Assembly: GCA_037178625.1 (NCBI GenBank)
Contig: CM074149.1
Location: 992,001-1,056,000 of the forward strand
DNA from: Skeletonema tropicum
Taxonomy: Eukaryota > Bacillariophyta > Thalassiosirophyceae > Thalassiosirales > Thalassiosiraceae
Direction: 5' to 3'
Length of the DNA: 64,000 bases
Positions 33,534 to 44,614 of the stretch are shown here, piece by piece; the stretch's first letter is position 1, and every line of letters starts with the position of its first letter. The notes beneath the pieces were generated by a model, which was given only the letters and a program-made list of their open reading frames with translations, ran no database searches and was not told where the DNA came from. The position numbers and the translations under genes are program-made.

Positions 33534-35436
33534 TTACACGCCACTAGTTTCGACCTCTTCTTTGGTCTCTTCATTAGTCTCTCCTTTGGTCTCTTCTTCC
33601 TCCTCTTCATTAGCTTCCTTAATTGTAGATTTGACAGACGAGCCTACAAGCATACCCTTTTTATGCTGACGCTTCATAACCTCTTTCTTAGTGAAACTCA
33701 TTCGCTTGAATTCCGCAATTACAGAACCCCTCATGCTTCTATCACGTGATATCTTCACGTCGCTTTTATCCATACGTCTCTTGATAACCGCAGCTAATAT
33801 TACCAACCAAAGTACCGTAATACTGCCTGCAACAATGTACGGTAGACGCGGCCATACTCCAAACAGAATTGGACCTGTGATTGCGGTGATAACATCGAAA
33901 CCTCTCTTGGCGGTTTGGCCCAACGGACCAATTGTTCCGTAGGCCTTGGAAGACGTGATTGTACCGTTAATGTCACTCAAAATAATTGATCCGAAGTCGT
34001 TGAAGGCCATGAGGAACATAAGTCCAGCAACATAAACTGGAAAGACAGGAATGGTCGCAATGAAGGCACATATAGCCAAACCCCCAAGAGCAGCGAAGAT
34101 ATTAAGCGGTGAAGGGAAGTATTTCTTCAAAAATGACTGACCTCTATTTGAAAGTGAAAGAAAGATACTGAAGAGAGATCCTCCTGTACCTCCAGCGGCG
34201 AGAATAATTCCAACGAGCGTAGTGCTAATGCCGAACTCTTGGACCATGAAAATTGACGTGATGGCATAACTGAATCCGATTGTAACGCATTGGACACCGG
34301 ATGTGACTAAGTAGAGAAGGGGGATGGTATAATGCATATTGTGAGTGTGCTGACAAAAAATGACCCAGAAAGTGCATTTGAAGCAACTCTCATACATGAA
34401 ATGATACTCACTAACAAAAACGTAATTGATGAAGTTTGCACCAATATCAGAGGTCCCGAAAGAGTCTAAAGCTGGCTTGATCTCATTTGAACTGAACTGA
34501 AATATCGTGTCCAGTATGCTTCCTATGCTTCCTCGGCTTCCTATGCTTCCTCGAATGACTGCGCTTGCTCGCTCGAACACGCTTCCTCGCTCCCCCCGGG
34601 GTGGTGCCTGCTGTGTTGGGTCCTGGGCTTCGCTCTCAATATCGATCGCATTGGAAGATTCCTTATCCAATGAAGGAGCGTCGGGGAAGAACTTATCAAG
34701 TAGCACGTAGAGCAACAATGAAAGGAGCTCAAAAGTACTCGCGATAATCTCAACGATGGCAACGCCGTTAACTCCATAAGTATCGTATACCCACCCTCCC
34801 AAGAAGTAGGCAGAAGTTATTCCCAACAGGACTTAAAATCCGCAAAAAAGTTGAATACAGTTGCAACACCAACAAATGTTAGAAATGAATAATCAAACCT
34901 TCACATCATGACATCCATCATTTTATCTCACCTGAAGCATATTGGACCTTGAGCTTACGTGACATCAATTCAATATCTTTGTTGACACATGATAAGTTCT
35001 TCAACAATAACTGCGCAGAAGAAAATGATTCGCTGAAACCCACAGCGATCGTCCCAAGTATGAACGCCCACTTATCATCATCACTCTTCACAAGTACGAC
35101 AATGCTACCGATCAAACCCAAACTAGTACCGATAAAATGAGCGGTTTTTGGAATAAAGATGGTTAAAAAGTTGGTCGTCACCCCAGCGGCTTGGTAGCAT
35201 GCATAGAAACCACCAATATCCACCCAAGACATGTCGAAGGTATTTCTCATGCGAATGACAAAGTAGACGAATGGAAGCGTCGTGATTGCTGCATAGAAGT
35301 AGGGCAAGGAAAAGACGCACAGAAACATTTTTGCCTTGTCAGCGAATGTCAACGCATTATCTTTGTTGTCGTTAGTAGTGTCATGGCCCTGCTCGGCGTC
35401 AGCGACGGAAAGAGATTGGCCCGCTGGCTCGCTCAT
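33534..35436 (-). CDS. Major-facilitator-type membrane transporter
   Basis: Exon 1 is 34932-35436 (MSEPAGQSLSVADAEQGHD) and exon 2 is 33534-34831. They join through a 100-bp intron (34832-34931, GTGAG to TTTTAAG). A second GT-AG intron of exactly 66 bp (34350-34415, GTTAGT to TTTTTGTCAG) lies in frame inside exon 2. Removing it replaces an odd Cys/His/Phe-rich insert with continuous sequence and gives 578 residues instead of 600. The protein has about 12 hydrophobic segments and an MFS-like ITSAYFLGGWVYDTYG turn. An acidic central loop (DKESSNAIDIESEAQD) separates the halves, and the Glu-rich C-terminus is cytosolic. The substrate is not evident. Confidence 0.75.
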
Positions 35437-35692
35437 TGTTATGTTGTTATTGGTGAATATTCTTGCTCGAATAGTTCGTCCCCTTTAATGGAACTGAATA
35501 AGCAGTAGTGAAGTCCAACAGCCATCCGTCCACCATTACCCACCAGTCCACGAGTCCACCCCAAGCCAACACAGAGAAACGTGCATGATGACAAAGTTGA
35601 GTGTGGGCTAAGTAATACCTAGAGAAGTATATAGTTAGGCGAGACTACTAGCTAGGCTAGTAGAGGTACCATTGTCAGGTTGTTCTCCACAG
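35437..35692. other. Upstream region of the transporter gene, with repeat flank
   Basis: Bases 35678-35696 (GGTTGTTCTCCACAGCCTT) are the left part of a dispersed sequence whose uninterrupted relative is at 38897-38975. A near-palindrome CTACTAGCTAGGCTAGTAG lies at 35645-35663. Confidence 0.6.
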
Positions 35693-35696
35693 CCTT

Positions 35697-36194
35697 CTAC
35701 TGGCGGGAAAAAAATTTCACCAAGGAAAAATGGCACCAACTCGAATCTCCACACAAAACACTAACAAAACACAACACATCGATTCTACACCCCTCCAATG
35801 CTGGTTCTGCGCGTCCATATCGCCCTCCCAACCCACTCCCCGCCCATAATATGATAGTAGAGACTCATACCTTTCGATAGAACCACTGGTCAACGTTATA
35901 TGTAGTATATTCGCATAGCAGCAGCAGCACAGGCATGAAGATATGCCGTAGGCATGCATCATTCTAGCTCGAAATAGCAGGTATTGGTCCCAAATTCGTC
36001 GATAGGTGCTCTTTCTCGACGAATTCTAATCTCTTCTGCATCAGATAATGTATGTATATTGTTTGGGATTCTATGCTTAGGCTGTTCTATGTATTTTTGT
36101 CGAGTATTGTGGCCAAATTCATGACTTTGTTCATTTGTTAGTGTTTTGTGTGATTTTTGAGACAGGCACCGGTGCCAATTTTTCCCGCCAGTAG
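35697..36194. mobile_element. Non-autonomous DNA transposon with CTACTGGCGGGAAAAA ends
   Basis: A 498-bp insert. The left end is CTACTGGCGGGAAAAA, and the right end reads TTTTTCCCGCCAGTAG, its complement. CCTT flanks both sides (35693-35696 and 36195-36198). The host sequence around the insert reads CAGCCTT | insert | CCTTGTTCGGAAGAGAA. The related sequence at 38908-38925 reads CAGCCTTCTTCGGAAGAGAA with no insert, so it works as a paralogous empty site. The interior has no coding capacity. The superfamily is unresolved. Confidence 0.8.
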
Positions 36195-36322
36195 CCTTGT
36201 TCGGAAGAGAACGACTCCAGAATTTCAATTTAGAGCTGTTTTTTCTTGCGACAAGTTGTGAGTACCGCACGCAGAGAGGCTAGCCCCGAATAGTCAGGAC
36301 CACGAAAATGCACGTCCGGGTA

Positions 36323-37540
36323 CAGTCGAGTAGCACGAACAGTACCCCCCTAACTTTGCTTGTACCCCCCTCCAAATCTCAGCCTAGGGTAAAGTTTTGT
36401 ACCCCCCTCACCGACATAATTGTAGGGCTCTTATTAGGGTGTCCAAGATCCACTTTCCCACGCCAAATTCCCACTTTCCCACCCCAGAATCCCACGCCGA
36501 CGGCGGTGTTCTGAAAATCAAAATCCTACGTCCACCCCAGAATCCCACGTCGACGTAGGATTCTACTTTTCCACTTTCCCACCTCAGAATCCTACGCATT
36601 TTTTTATTTTGTGCGGGGAGTATCGCGCAGGCCCTCGGAAAGTGGGAATTTGAGGGTGGAAATTTGATGCTTGGACACAAATGGAAATTTGGAACCCAGA
36701 TTTCCACCTCAGAATCCCACGTGGGAATCCTACGTGGGAAAGTAGGAATCCTAACCTCATCTTGGACACCCTATTAGGGTGTCCAAGATCCACTTTCCCA
36801 CGCCAAATTCCCACTTTCCCACCCCAGAATCCCACGCCGACGGCAGGGTTCTGAAAATCAAAATCCTACGTCCACCCCAGAATCCCACGTCGACGTAGGA
36901 TTCTACTTTTCCACTTTCCCACCTCAGAATCCTACGCATTTTTTTATTTTGTGCGGGGAGTATCGCGCAGGCCCTCGGAAAGTGGGAATTTGAGGGTGGA
37001 AATTTGATGCTTGGACACAAATGGAAATTTGAAACCCAGATTTCCACCTCAGAATCCCACGTGGGAATCCTACGTGGGAAAGTAGGAATCCTAACCTCAT
37101 CTTGGACACGCTTAGGTTAGGACCATTGAACACACATCTATCTTAATGAATACCTTACTACTTCTTTCTTTTGTGTTGAGGACAGGGAACGTCATGCTGA
37201 AGACAACATTTCCTGCACATTTTGCTCGAGCACATCTTGTTCCCTACAGCAGACTTGCATTAGACGCAAGTCACTTTACTGTTTTTCTTCACAATCTTGT
37301 AGTATGTTTGGAATTTATTGCACTGGTATGAATGGAACGGACTGTCACTCCAGTGCTTCATTTAATTCAGTAGTACACAAGATGCAATTCATAGTAGTAG
37401 CATGTGCAAAGTCCTCCGACATAGTGTGGTGGTGGTGGATGTCGACATTGAGGTGGTGATTTTCGAGTTGTACCCCCCCCAAAACTCAGCCTAGCCAAAT
37501 TTCTGTACCCCCCCCGGGTACTGTTCGTGCTACTCGACTG
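36323..37540. mobile_element. Mariner-like TA-flanked element with nested 340-bp duplication
   Basis: The ends are perfect inverted repeats starting CAGTCGAGTAGCACGAACAG and continuing through TAC. TA lies outside both ends (36321-36322, 37541-37542). Runs of C follow the left end and recur toward the right end. Most of the interior is the tandem 340-bp repeat described separately. There is no transposase frame, so the element is non-autonomous. Confidence 0.8.
36432..37111. repeat. Two tandem copies of a 340-bp inverted-repeat unit
   Basis: Copies 36432-36771 and 36772-37111 are nearly identical (for example GCGGTGTTCTG against GCAGGGTTCTG). Each starts AGGGTGTCCAAGATCC and ends CATCTTGGACAC, its complement, so each unit is itself MITE-like. 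Open frames here are by-products of the repeat. Confidence 0.85.
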
Positions 37541-37542
37541 TA

Positions 37543-38378
37543 GGTGCACGTCCCTCTGCACGTCCATTTTCTTGCGATGTACGTCCGTCGCGTCCTTGAA
37601 GGGTTATCCTTTCAACATTTATTGGTAAGTTGACTCCTATGTACCACAGCCATTCATCCTACTGTTTATTGGTAAGTTGACTCCTAAGTATGTACCACAG
37701 CCACGTTCGTATAGATCGGTTAGAATAGTATTGGTACTTCTATAATATGGTGGTGGTCATTGAGGGGACAAACAAAATGAAAAACATAATTTCTGGTGTA
37801 TCATGAGTCAACTTATTTTGCATTATTGAACTTCCTGTGCAGTTGCGGATGTCCGATCAATAAGTAAATGACCAAAGATATGCTAATACGTCTGTGAGTG
37901 TTTGATTTTAGCCGCCGCCAAATGCACCATTGAAATCTACACTGAAAATGGGTAGAAGCACCATATTGTTAGTTTCATACACTCACCAATAGAGTCTTAC
38001 AATGAGGGGTGCACGGGGCAGTGATAGGATGCCGACACAACAACTTTTGTGGTCATACATAAGGAGCATCGGAGATGGGAGATGCTCGGATCTCGGATCT
38101 GGAAGGGTACCCGCCTTTGCCCTTTGCCCTACTACCTCTACATAGGGCGTACTTAAGTATGAGTACTGCTACCTAGAGTTCGAAACGGGCAGTGCCGTTT
38201 TGATAAATTGCAAAACAACAAGCATTACACATGACATAAGTAGGTAGGTGTACCTACATTTCCAAAAGCTGGACGTGCATTTCCCATTTTCTAATGGGCG
38301 AAGATCCCGGTGGACGGTAAAATCGCTAACGAGGCGCTAAAATTTGGACGTGCATTTGGCATACACATGACGTACTTA
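37543..38378. other. Non-coding region between nested elements
   Basis: A direct repeat of about 35 bp containing TTTATTGGTAAGTTGACTCC occurs at 37616-37650 and 37667-37704. GGACGTGCATTT motifs occur near 38270 and 38346. No gene is seen. Confidence 0.5.
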
Positions 38379-38587
38379 CAGGGAGGTGCCGCGAACTAAA
38401 CCCCCCGGGGGGTCTAAAAATTTTGGCTAGTCTGCTCTAGGGGGGTCTGACTTTCGGAATAGTCACATACTAATTCCCTAGTCAATGCTAGTAGAAACAA
38501 GGAGGGGGGTCTAAAAATTTGGCTAAGCTGTGATTTGGAGGGGGGGTCTAAGCTGACCAGGGGGGTTTGGTTCGTGGCACTTCCCTG
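38379..38587. mobile_element. Small TA-flanked MITE (209 bp)
   Basis: The left end CAGGGAGGTGCCGCGAACTA and the right end, reverse-complemented, CAGGGAAGTGCCACGAACCA differ at four positions and continue AACCCCCC. TA flanks both sides (38377-38378, 38588-38589). The interior repeats GGGGGGTCTAAAAATTT. It is non-coding. Confidence 0.75.
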
Positions 38588-38610
38588 TACATCCCCGGAC
38601 GTGCATTTTC

Positions 38611-39546
38611 CTCAGCTCCTCTCTAGAGAGAGAGAGAGAGAGAGGCAAACTGTCCCACCCTAATAGGATCTTCTGTCATACATGGGAGTCTTCAGAGGGA
38701 CTCTGACATGTGCTGAGTCCTCCAAGTGACTCAGACATGTGTCTGAAGATCCCATATACTTAGGGTGAAACTGTCCGACCACAGGTACAATATTGTCCGA
38801 CTCTAGAATCGGCGCAACACCATCGGACAATACTGGTGCTGCGACTGTACTTACTCCATCCTATCGTACCCTCTCTCTCGAGAGAGAGAGAGAGGTTGTT
38901 CTCCATCACAGCCTTCTTCGGAAGAGAAGACTATCTCTTTCTTGCGACAACGTGTGGGTACCGCACGCAGAGATTCTTCGATGTCAAGGTAGTATATAGA
39001 TAGATAGATAGCCTATGTACTTACATACCTGCTATTTATGTACTGAGCGAGGAGCGAGCGAGGTTGTATCTCCATAGCATACACAATAGGAGGATCGGGT
39101 CTACTTCTTATTATCGCCGCGAAGTGGAAAAATAATGCCAGGCAGGAAATCAAAAGTGCGGCGAGCGGCGATGCCCGCCCAGCGCTCATTGACACACGTA
39201 ACGTATTCACTGTCATTTTGCAACGACTGCATCTATGTAGAAGTATTTGTAATCAAATTACAAATTACAGCATCAAATCTATATGCGTTGTTGGTATCCT
39301 ACGGTATCCTTTCGATTAAGCGAGAAATCTAGCTCTTTTTGTCGAGCTGAGGGGAAGCCCCCAAAATAAAAATGGGGCCAGCGAGTCGAGGAACAAGAAT
39401 TTTTCATCGATCCACCATGTCGAAAACAGCAGCTGCACAACACAGAATCGACGGATGGGGAACAATGTTCTTACAAAAGCAATAAGTAGCACTAACGAAC
39501 TGTCTCCAACGCACTGCTTAATACACCAACAACAACACAGTCCATC
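38611..39546. other. Intergenic region with GA microsatellites and the empty-site relative
   Basis: (GA)n tracts lie at 38626-38644 and 38876-38895. Bases 38897-38975 are the uninterrupted relative of the sequence split by the 35697-36194 element (shared TTCTTGCGACAA and GTACCGCACGCAGAGA). No supported gene precedes 39547. Confidence 0.6.
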
Positions 39547-39947
39547 ATGACATCATCCACAATCACCACCCTACTAACAATAATCGCAGCAGTAGCCACC
39601 ACAAGCCACGGCTTTTCCAACAACATTCGCAATAGCAGTTTGCATCATCGCACCAATTCAGTAGTAACTTTAGCACAGCAGCCTCAACCCAATTTTGGAG
39701 ATTGGACCAATGATGACTATTTGAACAACCTTGGCGGTGGTGGTGGTGGTGATGATCAATACGATGAAAGTTACAACAACCAATACGATGAAAGTACTAT
39801 GAATACAACCAAAATCCACAGCAGCCACAACAAAATGAACTAACCGATGAAGAAATCACCCAATGGGCACTCAATGCAGCATCCTTCTACAATACCGATA
39901 CAAGTGTCCAAGAGGCGTATGGGGATCAAGAGGGATGGACCACCTAG
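39547..39947 (+). pseudogene. Small, probably plastid-targeted protein with a one-base frameshift
   Basis: The N-terminus MTSSTITTLLTIIAAVATTSHG is a signal peptide with Phe directly after the predicted cut (SHG|FSNN). This resembles the ASAFAP-type motif of diatom plastid preproteins. Then come QPNFGDWTNDDYLNNLGGGGGG and DQYDES/NQYDES repeats. The first frame ends in a spurious tail at 39843. The other frame carries a coherent C-terminus (YEYNQNPQQPQQNELTDEEITQWALNAASF, ending YGDQEGWTT at TAG 39945-39947). Restoring one T in the second GATGAAAGT repeat near 39796 would give 133 residues. It is either a recent inactivation or a sequencing error. No family was identified. Confidence 0.5.
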
Positions 39948-40904
39948 GAGGGAGGAGGGGACTGAGGTGGATGGTTGGTGATAGATGGTATGGGGTGTGC
40001 GAGGATGTATTGTGTGGACGAGAGTAACTAATGATTGTGAGGGGAGTATTAATTTATGAATATAGAATCAAATGATTGATGACTAGTGCTCGTTTTTGAC
40101 AAGTAGTAGTGTGGATGCGGGAAGCATGAAATATAGATGTGGTGTTAAGAGAGATAGAGAGTTTAGTATCGCATCGCATCGTGTGTGAAGTGTCGTTAGA
40201 GGTGAGAGGGGGGGATTGAGAGAACTAATCAAAAAGTTGAAATAATGTACACTTAGAGAGAGAGAGAGAGAGAGTTGGTCATAATTGAACAATCTACTTT
40301 AGGTGTCGAATTGATTAAGAGTAAAGAAAAGATGATTGGCTACTACTTCTTATCCAAAAAGTGCTTTGACTCTGCAATGCAGGAAGTCTCCCATTGCGGA
40401 TATACTCGAAGAGAATGTGGTAGGAGAGACCAAATACTTTTGTGGTTCCGACTGTAAAAGGTACTCTACGTAGCTGTTTGGTTCCTGCCTTTGTCGTAGC
40501 AAGACCTGATTCAAAATGATATCTCTTGTTGGTGAGATGATAATGCAATAATTTGACTAATCTGCTGACGAGCATTCATACATTTACACACTTCTACTTG
40601 CCATATCGTCGTCAGCCTCCTTTGAGCATTTCGAAAGTCATTCTTTTATCTTGTATTTATGTTGCTTACTGCGAAATTGTTGATTAGATTGATAACGTCA
40701 CAATTGCAATTGCCTTTGAGAAGGCTCACCACCAAGCGGCCAGTATATGCTTATTTCGTCAATTCTATGATTTGCCCACCTTTGGTGAAAGCCTGGCGGC
40801 AACTCCTCTCGATGTTGGTTGTACCATACCAATTGTTCTGCTAAATGTGCACTCTCAATCTGCTTTTCAAATGACTGGGATCCATGAGCTAGTCTATTTC
40901 GCTC
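39948..40904. other. Intergenic region, nothing recognised
   Basis: A (GA)n microsatellite lies at 40255-40274. No supported gene is seen. Confidence 0.4.
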
Positions 40905-41140
40905 ATCAAGTGGCGGCGGAATCGGAATTGATCTAGGAGCCGAAGAACCTGCACCTGAACCATTGCACTTCCATTTGTGTTGGATGTTTCATCTTTCACG
41001 CTAAACTTGTTTGCCAAAGTGAGGCTACTCCTAAAATTCATGCTGCTCTTCAAATCGCATATCAATGACTCTCTTTCTCTTCCTTGGCGATTTCCTATTA
41101 TTGCTCTATTGCTATTGCGCGTGCCGGCGTCGTAGATGAT
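40905..41140 (-). pseudogene. Fragment of the 7TM-TPR gene's last exon (third copy)
   Basis: Closely matches 41420-41665 in the adjacent pseudogene: GTGGCGGCGGAAT, GGAGCCGAAGAACCTGCACC, TTCCATTTGTGTTGGATG, AACTTGTTTGCCAAAGTG, CGTGCCGGCGTCGTAGATGA. It carries internal deletions and corresponds to the Ser-rich C-terminal coding region. It is a partial tandem duplicate, clearly non-functional. Confidence 0.75.
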
Positions 41141-41202
41141 ATCTCTACCTGATGTCTAATGCCACTGAACAGTTCGCATTATACTTACATAATTATATAC
41201 AA

Positions 41203-44200
41203 TTACACTACTGCATCTGCAGCACCTAAAGCATCTTCACCCTCAACATCAATGGCAGATTCACGCAGTTTTTGAGATGATGACCCGAATGAATGACTAG
41301 ACTCTTCCTTGATTGATTCATGTGAATGATACGAAGTTTTCTTCTTCACTGAGCCGTTGGAACCGAACGAGCTCACTTGCGAGAACAAAACTGATCTCTT
41401 CCTTGTACTTATCAGCGCAAGTGGCGGCGGAATTGATTTAGGAGCCGAAGAACCTGCACCTGAACCTGACCCATTAGACATTGTTGCACTTCCATTTGTG
41501 TTGGATGTTCCATCTTTCACGCTAAACTTATTTGCCAAAGTGGAGCTGCTCCTATAATTCGTGCTGCTCTTGATATCGCATATCAATGACTCTCTTCCAA
41601 TTACTGCTCTATTGCTATCGCGTGTGCCGGCGTCGTAGATGATATCTCTATCGATATCTGCTTCCTCATTGGCCAATAGCAAGAGTGCCTTGTGTATCTC
41701 TTTGTTGGCTTGATACGCTAAAATGTGCTTCACCATTCCATTTGATGCTTTGACACGTTGTTGGGCAACAGTTGCCATCATGATGCCTCTATCAATAAGT
41801 CTCTCTCTAACACCATTACCGGCATCTAATCGACGTGCGAAAAGCATACAAAGTTCGGCCGCCAAAGATTTCATCGACCAGCCGTCGCAAGTGAAATTGT
41901 TATCAGTCATGTCATCCATATCAAACGCAAGCACCATTTCTATGTCTTCCTGCATATTTTTCACGTCGTATTCATACGTGCTTCCTTCACAAATTTGAAG
42001 CACCAATCCCATGGGCTTGTGAATAGTTTTGACGGCAAAATGATTGCTAGCAGCATCCGGCATGAATTTATTGTATGCCTCTCTTGCTTTGTCTACATAT
42101 CCATTCCATTTCAATACACGTATAATTTGAATGAAGATGTGATACAATCCAATGATATCTTTTTCGTCATAGTGTGGTAGGATGTGCTTGATGACATAAT
42201 CACAGGCCTCTATGGCATTGTCGACTTGACCCATTTGCAAGTACCAAAGGGCTGATGATGCGAAGGACACTGCGCATCTATCAACGGCTACATCGAGAAG
42301 CAAGTGAGGAAGAGACAAGCAGCACGTGGCATACTACAAGATGAGATTGCCCCACAGTATGCAAACATCACTTGACTTCAACAACAAACATTGGCACTCA
42401 CCATATGTATCAAGCAGTAGTTTGGGATGATCTTGTTTCATATACACAGCTTTCATGATGTTCGAAGTAATTGAATGCTTTGTCTAGTATTACCCATTCG
42501 GCCATATATCTCTGCTACATTTGCCAATGATCGGGCATAGTGATAAGCCTGAAGTTGAGCCTCATGGCAGAAGCGCACAGCTAATTCCATTTCAAGCGAG
42601 CACTTGTCGTCTTGATCAATCACCCCTCCTTTCAACTGGATGCCGACAATATTGTATATTGGAAAGATGAGTGAGATGTCTTTCATTTTATCAGCTGCAG
42701 GGCAGTGCTCAAAGATTTTCAGTGCATCTATGAACAAACCACCAAGGAAGGGGTGGGTAAGCGATGTGAGACAAAAATAATGAGCTTGAGGACACAACAT
42801 GAAAGCAAGTCCAATCATCAGCACTTGTTCTCACTTACCAATATTCAATTTTGCACTCATTGCAAACCCAGTAGGCCCCTCTAACTTGATCAACGCATTC
42901 CCTTTCAACCTCAACAATTGAATAATCATCTGCAACTCATCCCCATCCAAAGCCTTCAAATCATTCGTCGTAAACCCACAAGCCACCTCCTGCCTCCCAT
43001 CATTAGCAATCCCCAAATTACCAAGATTACCTGCATTCCCCTTCCGAAACACTCCCAACGTTTCATCCACCAACTGTACCGTTTCTTCCACCCTCCCTAT
43101 CCTCGAATACATTTCAGCCATGCGTACTGCTGCAGCAGCAGAACTTCGTCCTCCATCTGCAGCATCTCCCCCACTTAAAGGGGAAGGTGACGTACCACCT
43201 GCAGTCATTGCTCTTGTTCGTGTTGTTTGTTGTTGCATGTTTGATTTGGTCGAGTACAGCTTGACATAGGCAATATGATAACAACACGCGAGGGGTAATG
43301 CCAATACTGCACATATCGCTCCATACGCTGTTGCCGCTGGATTAGTCTTATATGTCAATCCAATCATTGGTGCAGCCACAACCAACACATTGGCACATAT
43401 AGAAAATGATTGTTTCAAATGATCTCTCTCGTCTATAATCTCTGGCAATTGATCCAATTCAGACTTGGGTCGGCACATTGAGAAGATATGCAATTGCATA
43501 TGGAAGCAGTGTCAATAGAATACTGATGTAGTTTGGCCAAAAACCTACACTACTTTGACATTGAGACAGCTACCACTGTCATGGTATAATCGTTGTATTC
43601 GTGTGCATGTGTATAGCTTGTTTGCTTCAGAGTCGAACGCATCGCTGGAACAGAGACCAATACAATCTGCCAAAGTAACTGTGGCAAAATCATGAGAACT
43701 ATAGCTCTCATCATTTGAAGGGATGTAATTTGTATACGAATCGGTTGTCCTCTACCAGCACCACCATTTCGTTGTTGTTGTTGTTGCTTCATTACCAATA
43801 TCGGATTACATTCACAACCCGACAACACACGCAAAATTCGCAATATCGATTGTCTCACACGTTCCACCCTCGACGCTCCACTCCCATTACTCACTACCAC
43901 CCTCCCCATTCTTGTTGTTATTTCTCCCCACACTCAACAAAGTCGTACACAATGTACTAATCCTCCAAGCCCTCCCTCCCACAGTTGCACCCATGAAGCT
44001 CACACTGAGAAACATAATCGGTTCACGTATGGCACATGTCCATGATGAGGATGAATAAATGTACAAGTAGCACGTGGCAGTGGTGATGATGGAGCACATG
44101 AGAAAGATGCATATGATGAGCGGTTGTGCAAATTCTAGTACTCGTTTGGTACGTTGGCGGAGGAAGGAGAGGAGGAGGAGGAGTTGGAAAGAGGATTAGG

Positions 44201-44614
44201 AGGGAGAGGATTGCGGATGTGATTATTTGAAACTGTTATTGATAGAGAAGTTGTTTCTTGAGGAGTATCATCGTGATTGTTGTTGTGTGCTTTCTTCTTT
44301 GATGGATCTATGTCGTTCATAATGTTGATGTTTTGCTGTTTCGATAGTTGGAAGTTGCCGGATGTTTCTTGCATTATCGTTGTCGTCAATATAATATTGT
44401 TCTTGATTAGACATTGATGTCCACGAAGGTGAACTACCGTCTGTGCATTCCTGCGTTCAATATCTTCACTGGCGCTCGTTCCAGCGACGCAAGAATTTGT
44501 CATCATTATCATCAGGATCATTACGACGAAGAGCAGCAGCGACCTCTTCGTGTAGAGCTGACATGATGATTGTGGTAGCTGCTTCTGTCTCGTCGGCATT
44601 TTTATTGTGTTCAT
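41203..44614 (-). pseudogene. Inverted, frameshifted copy of the 7TM-TPR receptor-like gene
   Basis: The three exons correspond to 42839-44614, 42402-42727 and 41203-42287, with the same splice sites as the intact copy at 17664-21033. Exon 3 is intact (about 360 residues). Exon 2 has two one-base insertions after AEIYGRMG. Exon 1 is split into four frames: the N-terminus to ANVPNEY, a TM2-TM3 block, a TM4 block ending YTMTVVAVSMSK, and MCRPKSELDQLPEII onward with an extra G before CCGACC. Similarity outside the shifts remains very high, so duplication was fairly recent and decay followed. The promoter-side sequence is not conserved with copy 1. Confidence 0.85.

Larger units (their letters stand above)
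36304..38610. mobile_element. Possible composite element bounded by GAAAATGCACGTCCGGG
   Basis: A perfect 17-bp inverted repeat is at 36304-36320 and 38594-38610. The GGACGTGCATTT core recurs inside at about 38270 and 38346, and as TGCACGTCC at 37546 and 37557. The two TA-flanked elements at 36323-37540 and 38379-38587 sit just inside the ends. Whether this is one old transposon with later insertions, or coincidence of a dispersed motif, is not settled. Confidence 0.4.

Noticed and set aside
36408..37133. Paired 83-99-residue frames on the minus strand
   Set aside because: Duplicated because the 340-bp MITE unit is duplicated; no protein features.
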